From: Rebecca billardiae RCC1528
Lineage: Eukaryota > Haptophyta
Direction: 5' to 3'
NCBI GenBank assembly: GCA_965240325.2
Contig: OZ251235.1
Span: 744,001-808,000 of the forward strand
Length of the DNA: 64,000 nucleotides
How positions within the stretch are numbered: position 1 is the first letter of the stretch; every line of letters begins with the position of its first letter. Below are positions 43,241 through 53,587 of this stretch, piece by piece. The notes under the pieces were generated by a model. It was not told where the DNA came from. It did not search any database and saw nothing but the letters and a program-made list of their open reading frames with translations. The translations under genes were made by a program, and so were the position numbers.

Positions 43241-44988
43241 ATGACGGCCAGCGACGCGCTGTACCTCTCGCTCGCGTCGCTCGTCGACAAGGATGGCGTC
43301 GGCGCTGTGCCGCGTGAGCAATTCGCCCGCGCCGCGCGCGCTCTCGGCGTCACCGTCCCCGACGAGCACATGGAGCACCTCGCGCGAACGCGAGACCCTC
43401 ACTCTGCGGGCATGCTCGACTTCTCGGACGTGTCCGCGTTCGGGCTTCTGAGCGGCCCGCAGATCGAGCCAGTGCTCCGGCTCCTCGCGCAGGCGCTGAT
43501 CGAGACGACTGAGGCGCGCCGCGCGGCCGACGCGCACGTCGCGCAGCTCCTCGAGTGGCGCGAGCGCGAGCTCGCGCGCCAGCGCCGGCGCGCGATCGCC
43601 GAGCACCGGCAGCGCGCGCTGGGCAAGGTGATGGACGGGTGGACGCGGGTGTTCCGGCACCAGCAGCTGGTGTCGCGCAAGGTGATGCGCATGGCGCACA
43701 AGCGCTCGTTCCTCGTCGCGCTCAAGACCTTCGGCGCGTGGCGCTACCTCCGCACCAACCGCGAGGCGCTGATGCAGGGCACGCTCGAGAAGCTCATGCT
43801 GGACGAGGCGCAGCGGGTGCAGCACCGGTACCTGCTCGGTTGGAGGGAGCAGGTGACGCACCCGCTCTTCGACGTCGAGGCGTACCGCAACATCGGCCCG
43901 CAGGTCAACGTGTGGACGGCCGTCCTCGGCGCGGACATCGAGTACTGGAGGCGCAAGGCGCAGCGCAAGGCGCTGGCGACCCTCCGCCGCGAGGGCCCGC
44001 GCGTGCTCCGCGAGCGCCGCCGGGGGCTGCGCGCGGTGTACTGGCGGGGCTTCAGCACGTGGGCGCACCGCGCGCGGCTGCACAAGGAGGGCAGGCTCCT
44101 CATCACCGCCTTCCGCTACCCCGCCGAGTTCTCGCGCGCGCGCCGCGGCCTGTGGGCCTTCAAGGGTCCGTACCGCTCGCGCGTGCGGCTGCAGCGCCTC
44201 TCGCGCTTCCACCTGACCGCGCTCCCGCGCACGCGGCTGGGCAAGTGCCACCACTGGTGGGCGCAGACGTGGCGCGCGAGGGACTTTGTCGACGGCGTGC
44301 TCCGCCGCCTCATCGCCACGATCGCGCTCGGCGCCGGCCGCCGGCTGCTGCGCCGCTGGGCGGAGCGGGTCCCAGGGTCGCTCCTGCTGATGCGCGCGCG
44401 CGCGCTGCGCCGGTGTGTGAGCTCGGCGGAGGAGCAGGAGCTGCCCGACGTGCTGCGCGCGTGGATGGGCGCGTGCCGCGCTGCCCGGCTCGAGGCGCCG
44501 CGCAAGCTCGAGCACCGATACGCCGTCGCGCGCCGCGTGTTCGACGCGCTGCGCGCGCCCGCGCTCGCGCGGCGCGTGCGACATGGCCTGGCCGCGGCCG
44601 CCGCGAGGCGCAAGCTGTACGCGCCCGTGCGCGTGTGCTGGGGCGGGCTGCGGCTGCACGTGGCGCGGCACGCGCGCAAGCGCCTCGCGCTCGAGCACCG
44701 CCGCGCGCGGCTCCAGACGCGCGTGCTCCTCGCGTGGGCAAACCTCTTCTCGCGCCACTTCCGCGGCAACGCGGACGAGCGCCTCTGGCTGCTGGAGGAG
44801 AGGCTGCGGATGCTGATGACGACCAAGGCGGACAAGCCGCGGTTCACGGAGCTGCAGAAGCAGTACGACGCGCAGCGCGAGACGCTCACCGGGCTGCTCG
44901 AGCAGCTCGTCCGGCTGCGCGAGCACATCGAGCCCGGCGCGGCCGACGCGAGGGGGGCGGCGGGCGGCGCGGCGCGTGCAGGCGCGCT

Positions 44989-45024
<36 letters not shown>

Positions 45025-46311
45025 GGGCGAGCTGAACAGCGCCATCACGGCCGTGCGCGCCAAGACGGACGAGCTGGCCGTGCTGTACGACACGGCGGTG
45101 CGCGGGCTGCACGCCAAGGCGGACGCGGTCGCCACGGCCGAGCTCGGTCTGCAGCTCTCCGAGCACAGCCGCGCCATCGAGGGTCTGCACGCGCAGCTGG
45201 GCGCGCTCTCAAGGCAGCTCGCAGATGTAGCGGATCGGCCCGGCGACGCGGGCGCGGACGCGCGGCGCGGCGTGGACGCGGACGGGATCCAGCGCGCGCT
45301 CGCCGCGCTCAGCTCGCAGCTGAGCGCCGCACTCGGCGCGGGCCCAACCTTGGCCGCCACCGCCAATGCGATGCCCACGCCGAGGCCCATGTCTTCTGCG
45401 TCCGCGCGCGGCGCGGGCGGCCTCGCCAGCGCTCGCACGCCGCGGCGCGGGTCGTCGCCGCCCCGGAGCGCGGCGGAGCTGCTCGAGGGCGGGCTCCCCG
45501 CCTCCGCGGGCGGCGTGAGCACGCGCTCGCGCCGGGTCTCCCCGGGGCGCGACGACGCGGGCACGGCATCCGCCATCGACGGCGCGGAGCCGCGCGAGCG
45601 CACGCCAGGCCGGGCCGGCTCGGCCGGGGGCTCGCCGCCCCGCTCGACCTCGCCAGAGGCGCTGGTGCCGATCGCGCCGCTCTCGACGCGGCTCGGCGCG
45701 GAGACGCGCCTCGCCGGGCGCGACGGGCGCTTCTACCGCGGGCGCGAGCTCGACGCCAACGTGGACGTGCAGTACTACGTGCTGGGAGCGGCAGAGGGCG
45801 GCCTGTCCAACACCGTCTCCACAAGGTGCGCCGCCGTGCGCGCGCGCCGCGCGCGCGCGCGCTGCCGCTCGCGCGTTGGCACGCGGCTGGTGCTCAGCGC
45901 GCCGTGCGCCACGGTAGGCACTGCGCGATTGGTGACGCACGCGCCGTGCGCGCTGGCGCGCTGTCCGCCCACGCGTGGCTCTGCAGGACGGTGCACGCGG
46001 CACACGCCTCTCCCGGCAGCAGCGGGGCGATGGGCGTGCGACCAACGAGCGCGTCCGCCTCGGCAGCACCGACGTTGCCAGGGACGCCTGCAGGCACGGC
46101 GGTGAGCGCAGCGCGAACGCAGCCTCGGCCACGAAGCGCATCGTCACACTCCCCAGCGCCCCATGCTGCCGGCTCTGCCACAGCAGCTGCGCTCGCCAAT
46201 CGCCGCGGGCTACCTGCGTCAGCAGCAGCAGCCGCAGTGCCGCCCGCATCTTCCGTCGTGGTGCCGCCCGTGCCGCAGTCAGCAACGCAGGCATCTCAGT
46301 CTCAACGTTAG
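43241..46311 (+). CDS. Sfi1-like repeat protein with an N-terminal EF-hand-like segment (probable centrosome/basal-body factor)
   Basis: Two exons: 43241-45825 and most likely 45987-46311 (an acceptor 33 bp downstream is also in phase), about 969 aa. Residues 10-40 contain one EF-hand-like loop (DKDGVGAV). From about 100 to 520 short helical units recur, each with an aromatic W near the end: FLVALKTFGAWRYL, YLLGWREQV, VYWRGFSTWAHRA, CHHWWAQTWRA, LLRRWAERV, VLRAWMGACRAA, VLLAWANLF. This recalls Sfi1 repeats (A-x7-LL-x3-F/L-x2-W-K/R), which bind centrin in the half-bridge and basal body. Then come coiled-coil-type helices (540-690) separated by a poly-Gly run, and a Ser/Pro/Arg-rich disordered tail. 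Centrin binding is an inference. It could instead be another W-repeat flagellar protein. Confidence 0.6.
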
Positions 46312-47488
46312 GCCGGATGTCGGAGCCTGGCAGTGCTGCCAGTGTCAGTGGCCAGCAGAGCAAGTCGTAGGCTCGTCGCCTGGGTGCGCGGCATCTCTGT
46401 CTACCCCGGGCTGTGACCGGAGCGCCTACGTACGGTCGGATCTGCCGTGCCTGACTGAGTACCGTGACTGTCTCGGAGCGACTCAGCCTGAGGAGTAACT
46501 CGAAAGTTATATAATATATAATAAATTCGACGACATCATCAGTAGTCGTAGCTTATTAGTAGTTGATGACGGCACTGGCCGTACAGCGTCAGTAGGCTCC
46601 AGCGAGTCGGGCGGACTCAGGCGGAGTCCCGCCCGTACAGACTGCTGCCACGCCGCCTAGTAGTGCGTCCCCGTGTGGTCTCACGGAGCAGCGCGCTCTC
46701 AAGCGCGTGCCTCCGTCAGCGCGGGGCGGCCGTCTTCAGCACATCTTGCTCGGCAATGGCCCGCCTCGATGAGGTGCGGCAACGCGCCACTCAGTACTCA
46801 CCCGTGCTGCGCCGGTCCGTCACAGGAGTTTTGAGTCATGAGTGTGGCGGTAGTGTCTTTGACTTTGTGCACGGTGTTCTTGGATGGCGTCAATCGCGAC
46901 AATCGATCATGCCTCAGAATCAACCAAGTGTGCGCAGCACGCGCGTTATGAACGAAGCCTCGCCGCATCGTCATTCGTCCGACTCACTCGACTGATGACT
47001 GTCCGACTGTCGATCGCATCATCAGCTGTAAAGTGTCGTAGTAATAATCTGTCCGAACTCGTATGCATCAACGCCATATATATATATACGACATCATTCA
47101 TCGATCAAGTATCAACTACGACTGCTGAACTACTGCCTACTGGGGCGTTGACACCGATTCCCACTGGCCACTGCTGGCGATCGAGGCCACGTTACTGGGT
47201 TTGTCGCGCAGTGACGACATATATATGTCCTCGTCGTAAATGGAATGTGCATGGTAGCTTAGTCAGAGCACTGCGTTAAGTGGACGACGACATGTGCATC
47301 CCGCGTGACTGAGCAGCTGCATTGTCAGATTGTGCTGAGTGTGACGACGAGTTGTGCCGATGCCAGAAGCAAGCATGCACAGCTGGCACTCCGCGAGGGG
47401 GCGTCGAGCAGGAGCCAACGAGGCTGCTTGCTCGCTCGTCGTTGTTCGCTCGCATCCAGGCACGCGCGCAGGCGGCGGGTGCGACGGC
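46312..47488. other. Gene-free stretch between convergent genes
   Basis: About 1.18 kb without a convincing gene. AT-rich patches occur at 46505-46560 and 47080-47110 with short (AT)n runs. It contains the 3' flanks of the Sfi1-like and kelch genes. Confidence 0.4.
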
Positions 47489-49038
47489 TTACTGCGTTGC
47501 ACTGCGCTCGCGCGCCTCTGCACGCTTGCGCGCGAGCGCTCGGCGCCGCTGGCGGTAGCAGCCTGAGATGCAGCATGACAGCAGGCAGCAGCCTGGGATG
47601 CCGAATATGATCATCGCTGCTGCCCAGACAGGCATGCCCAGGAACAAGTTGTCCAGCCAAGAGAGGTCGACCTGCAGATCGTTGCCGAGGTTGCGCTCGT
47701 CCTCCGCCTCCGTCGCCGCGCGCGTCTCGTTGTCGCTTCGCTCGCGGCGCAGATCTTTGAGGTACTTGCGGTAGTCGCGATCGTAGTTGATCGTCTTGTC
47801 GAGGTCGAGCTCCCACACGTCGTCCATGATCTCCCAGCGGCCCCTGTACCTCGAGCCGCCGACGAGGATGAGAATCGTGCTGTCCGGGACCCACGCCTGC
47901 AGGCCAACGCGTCGAGGGAGGGAGGGAGCGCGGCTCAGTGAGCCGCGGGCTGCGGGGGCGCACGCGAGCGGGCGCGCGCGAGCGCAGCACGGCTTGCTTT
48001 CTCACCAACGAGGCGCCTGTCCTCTGACCAGGCGTCGTCGCGCCAACCGAGAGCTTCTCCCACCCAGCGCTGTGGCGCGACAGCAAGCGTGGTGCCGGGT
48101 GAGCCGCGTGGATCGTCAGACGCGCGGCAGTGCGACGCGCCGGATCGCAGTGCGCGCATCGCACACCTCGAGTAGCGCCAAGTCTCTTCGTTCTCCTCGT
48201 CATCGTCGTTGACGCCTCCGAACATGACGATCTCGTCGGCATCGCTGGAGCCTGCGGCCGCGTGCAGCCGCCGCGCTGATGGGGGCTGCCCCCCGCCCTC
48301 GAGCAAGGAGGCGTTCACCAGGCTCAAGTCGAGCCGAATCACATCCCGCACACACTCCAGCCCGGCCGCACCGCCGATGATGTGCATCCCTCCTTCGAAC
48401 CAGACCGCCGCGGCGTCGCGTCGTCCCTGCGCGAAGTCGTCGGTGCCCGCGGGGACGAGGTTGTCCCACGTGTGCGAGAGCAGAGAGTAGCTCCACGCGT
48501 CGTCCAGGAGCGCTCCGCCTACGAGCTGCTGCCCACCAAAGACGTACAGGGTGTGGCCCGAGAGTGCCGCCACGTGGCCGGACCGCGCCGAGGGGCGGCT
48601 GGTACCTCCTTGCGGCAGTCGCGTCCACTGGCCCGTTCGGGAGTCGCCAGGGCCTAAGGCGGTTGTCAGTAGCCACAGGTCGTCGAGCACACACGAGTGG
48701 CCACAAGCTCCGCCGAACACAACAAATTCTCTGCTCACCGTGCACACGCCTGCGTGATGGATTCGCGCGCGCGGGTGATCACCGGAGATCTGCACGGGGA
48801 TCCAGCCCTGGCGGGGCTCCAGCAGCCATGCGTCGTCATGGAGAGTGCCTCCAACGCCTTGTCCGCCGAAGATGAGTACGCCCGCCGGGGTTCCACACCA
48901 CAGGCCTGTGTGGCCCCATCGCGCGCCGGGCTGCCTGCCGGTGTCGTTCAAGCTGAGCCTCTCCCACGGCGATGTGGGCGGTGTCTGCGAGTGGACCAGG
49001 GCACCAAAGAGCAGAAGCAGCGCCAGGCTCCAGTGCAT
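47489..49038 (-). CDS. Secreted/type I membrane kelch-repeat protein
   Basis: Three exons by phase: 49038-48167, 48069-48006 (a 64-nt micro-exon) and 47896-47489, giving 447 aa. The start MHWSLALLLLFGALVHSQ is a signal peptide; the frame extends upstream but this ATG is favoured by it. Kelch-propeller blades are visible: GVLIFGGQGVGG, FVVFGGACGHS, TLYVFGGQQLVGG, GMHIIGGAAG, EIVMFGGVNDD and ILILVGGSRYRG, each preceded by R-x-G-H or a similar turn (RSGHVAA, RRLHAAAG) and separated by W-containing strands. The micro-exon supplies WEKLS...PGQRTGASL, completing the last blade, which supports the splice model. A transmembrane helix (about 400-422, MPVWAAAMIIFGIPG) is followed by a Cys-rich then basic tail. 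A lumenal or cell-surface ligand-binding role is an inference. Confidence 0.85.
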
Positions 49039-49251
49039 CGCGTCTGCTCGTGGCCACTGGTTCCAGCGTCGCGCGGCGCCCACCCAAGGAGGGGTCAAAA
49101 CAGAGGCGACCGCGGCCCACCTGCCCAGCGCCTGCCCACCGGCGCTCTCGACGCAGTGTCGAAGTCGTCCAAGGCTGACTAAACTCGTCCTCGATAACAC
49201 TGCTGATGAATACCCCCACGACGACAAATAATAAATCGCATCACGACCCCC

Positions 49252-50925
49252 ATGAATGGGCAATGGCGGCGGCGGGCCTTCCGCACGGCCGTGAGGCGGC
49301 GTCATCTTCTCGTCTGTGGCATATTATGCGCGCTCATCACGCCGCTTGCCCTCTTTGCGCTCGACTTGTCCGGACTACTGGGTGTCATCGTGGAGAGGGG
49401 CGTCGATGCGACCGCCGAGTACGGAGTCCGCGGTCTTGTGAGCGCCGAGCTCCAAGAGGTTGTGGGGACAATCCAAGCTCTGGTGGGAGACGCCGACACG
49501 CCGCAGGCAGCGACGGCGCTCCAGCGCGCTGCAGGGCTGCTAGTCCTCCTCGAAGGCGGCTGGCTCGAGCCACCCCGACCACAGGCTGGTAGCACAGCAG
49601 GCGCATGCACGCCCGACGTGCTTCGCGACGCGCGACGCTTCATGCGCTTTGCTTCTGCAACGTACGGCTGGGCGGTTCTCAACAACCTGTTCCTCCCGGC
49701 GGAGCAGGGCGTCCACGAGCTACTCATGCCTTCCCTGCGCGACGAGGCTGGGCTCAACGCCAACCTGGTCTTGAAGCACACGGGTGCTTCCACGTCGTTG
49801 CTGCACGTGCAGTGGACAAGCGCGCTGCAGCCGTACACGCCGGCTCATTACGTCGCAGCGGACCCGCCCTCGCGGGCCCTGGTGATAGCCATCCGTGGGA
49901 CCCTGCATCCGCTGGACCTGCTGGCTGATCTACGCGCCAGCCCCAGATCGCTGCCATGGCACTCGAGCGGCAGCGCACATGCAGGTATGCTGGCAGCAGC
50001 TCAGCAGCTGTGCCAGTCGCTCCTCCCGGCGCTGCGCAAGTGGCTGGCCCTCGAGGAGTACGCGAACTATGGCATCACCGTGGTCGGCCATTCGCTCGGT
50101 GGCGGCACGGCTGCGCTGCTTGCACTGGAGCTCCGGACGCTCCTTCCTGCAGACGTGCGCGTCCGCGCGTTTGCTTTCGCACCTCCAGCTGTGCTCAGTG
50201 AGCATGAAGCTGCTGACGCTGCATCGCTGGTCACTTCCATCGTGTCCGACGCTGACATTGTACCATCGCTCTCGATTGCTTCTCTGCGCGAGCTTGGGCG
50301 ACGCTGCAGCGTCGGCTATGATGTCCTGCGCGAGCGTGCCGGTGACTTGGCAGAGCAGGCCCATGCCCTCGTGAGAAACATGGCAGGGGTGGCGGATGTG
50401 CCGTTCACACCTGGACCACTGCCACGCATGCCAGCGGAAGACGGACGCAGGCCAGCCCATACACGTTTGTCCAGCAACGCGACCGAACGGGCGACTCTGA
50501 CCAAGCTCAGCGCTCAGCTCGACACGATGCGCGTTCATGAGCAGTTGGCAAACGCGCTGGGCACGAGCGGTGCAAGCCGCGGAAGAACGAACTCTCACGA
50601 GGCTGACAATGGCATGCTTGGGAGCACACAGCGCCTCTACCCTGCTGGTCTAGTCTGCCACTTACGCACGCGCGAGCTGCATGCCGGCGGCGATGAGCAG
50701 CTTGCGTGTGCGGTCGAGCAGACAAACGGAGAGGCCTTTCAGCATGTCCAGCTATCCGCTACCGGGCTCAGAGACCACCTACCCAGCAGGTACGAGGAGG
50801 TCCTCGAGAGATGTACATCAACGTTGCAGTTGGAGCGACCTGCTGGTGCTCCGATGTCGTCACATGCTACTGCGGCGGCGCCATCTGAATCGTCGTCGTC
50901 ATCACTGCTCACGCACGACAGATGA
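49252..50925 (+). CDS. Class 3 lipase (sn-1 diacylglycerol-lipase-like)
   Basis: Single exon of 557 aa from the ATG at 49252. A basic start followed by a hydrophobic helix (HLLVCGILCALITPLALFAL, about 18-37) suggests a signal anchor. The lipase_3 core is clear: LVIAIRGTL (oxyanion strand) near 205, the nucleophile elbow GHSLGGGTA with Ser near 281, SDADIVPSLS giving the acid near 342, and the late RDHLPSRYEEV whose His (near 508) sits in the family's D-H-x-x-x-x-Y context. The insert between core and His is long and polar, as in DAG lipases. It should hydrolyse acylglycerols at a membrane. The gene is head-to-head with the kelch gene (213 bp between starts). Confidence 0.87.
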   Translation: MNGQWRRRAFRTAVRRRHLLVCGILCALITPLALFALDLSGLLGVIVERGVDATAEYGVRGLVSAELQEVVGTIQALVGDADTPQAATALQRAAGLLVLLEGGWLEPPRPQAGSTAGACTPDVLRDARRFMRFASATYGWAVLNNLFLPAEQGVHELLMPSLRDEAGLNANLVLKHTGASTSLLHVQWTSALQPYTPAHYVAADPPSRALVIAIRGTLHPLDLLADLRASPRSLPWHSSGSAHAGMLAAAQQLCQSLLPALRKWLALEEYANYGITVVGHSLGGGTAALLALELRTLLPADVRVRAFAFAPPAVLSEHEAADAASLVTSIVSDADIVPSLSIASLRELGRRCSVGYDVLRERAGDLAEQAHALVRNMAGVADVPFTPGPLPRMPAEDGRRPAHTRLSSNATERATLTKLSAQLDTMRVHEQLANALGTSGASRGRTNSHEADNGMLGSTQRLYPAGLVCHLRTRELHAGGDEQLACAVEQTNGEAFQHVQLSATGLRDHLPSRYEEVLERCTSTLQLERPAGAPMSSHATAAAPSESSSSSLLTHDR

Positions 50926-50956
50926 TTATTCTCACAGTAAAGAAATCGATTTTCGG

Positions 50957-52950
50957 CGTTACCGTAACCCGTCCGCGCTTCCGCCCAGTGGGGATGCGCT
51001 GGAATTTTTTTCATGCCCCGTTCGCGGCACTTCGCGCCGCCACAGTGGAGAAAGATCGGGCCGAAGCCCGTTTGAGCATGGTCGTTCGTGCGCACGCCCA
51101 TTCGAATCGATGGCGCGCTCCGAGCGGCGGGCGTGCGCGCATTTTTGCCGCGAGGGGGGCTGCGAGGCGTCGGCCGGCTTACCAAGGCGGTTCCCCGGGG
51201 CGGCGTCACCCTCGCCCGCCCCTCCTCGCCCACCCTCGCTCCACGGGCGGCCACACGTGAGCTGTTAAGATGACTTCACGGGGGCCGCGCGGCACGCGCG
51301 CGGAGAGGCGAGGAAGTGGTGTTTCGCGGAAAAACGTTCTATAGCATTGTGCTCAACCCATGTGGGCACCCGCTCCACAAGTTTGTACGCCGCCAAACCG
51401 CACACAGCGGCCTGAGCAGCTCCCAGACTGACTTTCGCTCTTGAAGCCTGTTTTTGGGCCAGATCTTGGTGTGGATGTAGCGCGGCGAGGAGGCGCCGGG
51501 CGCGCGCCCGAGCTGCGTGCTGGCACTCGCCATGACCCATAGGCATCGTCCGTCGCGAACGACCCGGCTCGCCTCGACCTCTCCGACCCGCCGGGCAGCC
51601 ACGACCGAGCGCGCAGCCAACGGTGTCCAAACAGAGGCTTCTCAGACCGCGTGGGATGGGCATAGGCGCGAGAGAGGGCGCCCAGCGCGCTCTTGGGATG
51701 CACAGGAGCACGCACTGATGCGTATGGAACCATCCCATCACGATCGCCCCGACCTGGCGCGCCCTATCTGGCCCGTCAGGCTGCCCGCGCCGCCGCCGCC
51801 GCACCACGCCGCCGCCACAGGCGCCGCCGCATCGCGGGCACGTGGGTAAGTCTGTATTCAACAAATACAGAATTTCCGGTGCGGCCCTCTTTTGGGCGGC
51901 AAGGTCGATCTGGTCGACACCTGCCGCGCGGCATGGGCCACGGCGCGGCGAGGTGGCGGCTGGCGCACCGCGGCGCGGGCGGGATGGCTCGAGGACACCA
52001 CCGCCCCGCCTCCCACGCCGCGCCGAGCGCGTGCGCCGTGCTCTCGTCGCGTACCGAATTTCCTGCGGCGAGCGACGCCACACAGCGCGACCATGCCATC
52101 GCGCGACGAGGTGCGTTCAGCTCAGCGATTTGTCGTATTTGTTGAATACATGCGGGTACGAATCGGACGCACGACGCCCTCGACGCACACGTCGAGAGCC
52201 ACGCGCGCGGCGTGGACTGGCACGCGACGCGGAGATGGCGGGCGCGGTGCCGCGGGCGCGCGACTGGTCTAGAACAGCACAATGAAGCGTGGGACGGCGC
52301 CGCGCGCGTGGGCTCGCTGCCGTCTCCTCGCAGTCGAATATTTCTGTGCACCCTCCTACCAGTTCAGTCGACCGACTTGCACGCGGCATGCGAGCACTGC
52401 GTGCGGGGAGGAGTGTGACATGGCAGGCTGTGGCGAGGTGGATGGCCGTGCAGGAGTATGCTAGGAAGGGCCGCTCCCGCGCTCGCGCGGTGCCTCGCGC
52501 ACGCCTCGTCGAGGACGAGCGTGTTTGAATGGCTCCGGGGAGGCCTGAGACTTCGCTTGTTCACAGCAGCGCGCGACAGGTGCACACAACGAAGGTGACG
52601 ACCAGGCACTCCGGCGAGGGCGGCTGTGCTGGCAGCAGACTGCATTCGGAGTAAGATGCGCCATCTTACGCGCCGCTTCGCCTCGCTGCATCGCCGCACT
52701 GAGCAGCAGGGCTCCACGCTCACGAATGGCTCACCACGAGCTACGTGACCGGCCAGCCGCGTGCAACCCGGCGAGGCAGAGAGGGGCGGAGGGATGGGGA
52801 GGCTGGGTGGGATGTTGCAGTCCCATGCCCGGGGCACTCGCCAGGCGCCTGCGCGACCACCGTAGCGTCGTCTGTGCGCTCGTGCGGCCCGCGCGAGAAT
52901 TTCCCCGAAAATCGGCTCGTGTGGGACGCCTCGGACGGGTTACGGTAACG
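50957..52950. mobile_element. 1.99 kb block bounded by a perfect 19-bp inverted repeat
   Basis: CGTTACCGTAACCCGTCCG at 50957-50975 is repeated exactly, inverted, at 52932-52950. The interior is GC-rich with only short, compositionally random frames and no transposase. A second, inner inverted pair is GTATTCAACAAATAC (about 51851-51865) and its complement (about 52135-52149). The size is within 3% of the two other inverted-repeat blocks here, but the end sequences differ. A non-autonomous element is the best guess. Confidence 0.45.
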
Positions 52951-53171
52951 ATAATCCCGTTTTTGTTCACTGTGCTATTTTTAAATAATTCCCCTTTGTA
53001 ACGGGCTCCGGGTGATCAGGCTGGCGGCCGAAGCCGCTCCGCAGCCCTACTACCCTGGCCAGCCCCCAACCAACCACCGAACTTTGTCCGTTATAGCAGC
53101 TAAGTATGATGTACACAGCTTATATTATCCGGTGGGCGGATAGTCGTGTGCAGCGCCGCGCAAACTAAATC

Positions 53172-53173
<2 letters not shown>

Positions 53174-53246
<73 letters not shown>
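53174..53246. repeat. (AT)n microsatellite, about 36 repeats
   Basis: Uninterrupted AT dinucleotides for about 73 bp, the longest simple repeat in the window, sharply contrasting with the GC-rich surroundings. Its length may be inexact in the assembly. Confidence 0.97.
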
Positions 53247-53248
<2 letters not shown>

Positions 53249-53587
53249 TGGCTTCCGTTTCTGTAGTAGCTAGCAGTCAGCAGTGACTGTACACGATTAT
53301 GCCTCGGTTGATGGGATCATATTGGTCATGCATGATATTGGCGGCTGCTTAAATCGAGCCCAGCAGCTGCTTAATTGGCCGCCTGCTTGCCATGTCATCA
53401 TATATATATGACAGCTCAGCCTCAGTCAGAATTAAATCGGACATTACGACGCTGGCATATCAACTACATATACCTCAGCTGTCTCAGAGTCGTATAGACC
53501 TATGACGGGTGCTGTCACAGTGACACTGACGATGAAACTGCAGACTTGCTGGCGCTGATGTGCTGGACGAACTGAGGACATAGCCAG

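Larger units (their letters stand above)
50926..53587. other. 2.66 kb gene-free stretch holding an inverted-repeat block and an AT microsatellite
   Basis: No intact gene is supported between the lipase and glycosyltransferase stops. Contents: a block bounded by a perfect 19-bp inverted repeat (50957-52950), an internal 15-bp inverted pair (about 51851 and 52135), a long AT microsatellite (53174-53246), and AT-richer DNA to 53587 including a second short AT run near 53400. Confidence 0.6.

Noticed and set aside
43052-45190. 712-codon minus-strand frame over the Sfi1-like gene.
   Set aside because: Shadow of the plus-strand gene; composition is biased and no domain is visible.
51700-51760. Minus-strand GWFHTH, similar to the start of the JAMM motif of MPN deubiquitinases.
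   Set aside because: The rest of the motif (H-P…S-x2-D) does not follow in any frame or after a plausible intron, and the surroundings are random-looking. It could at most be a captured fragment in the inverted-repeat block.
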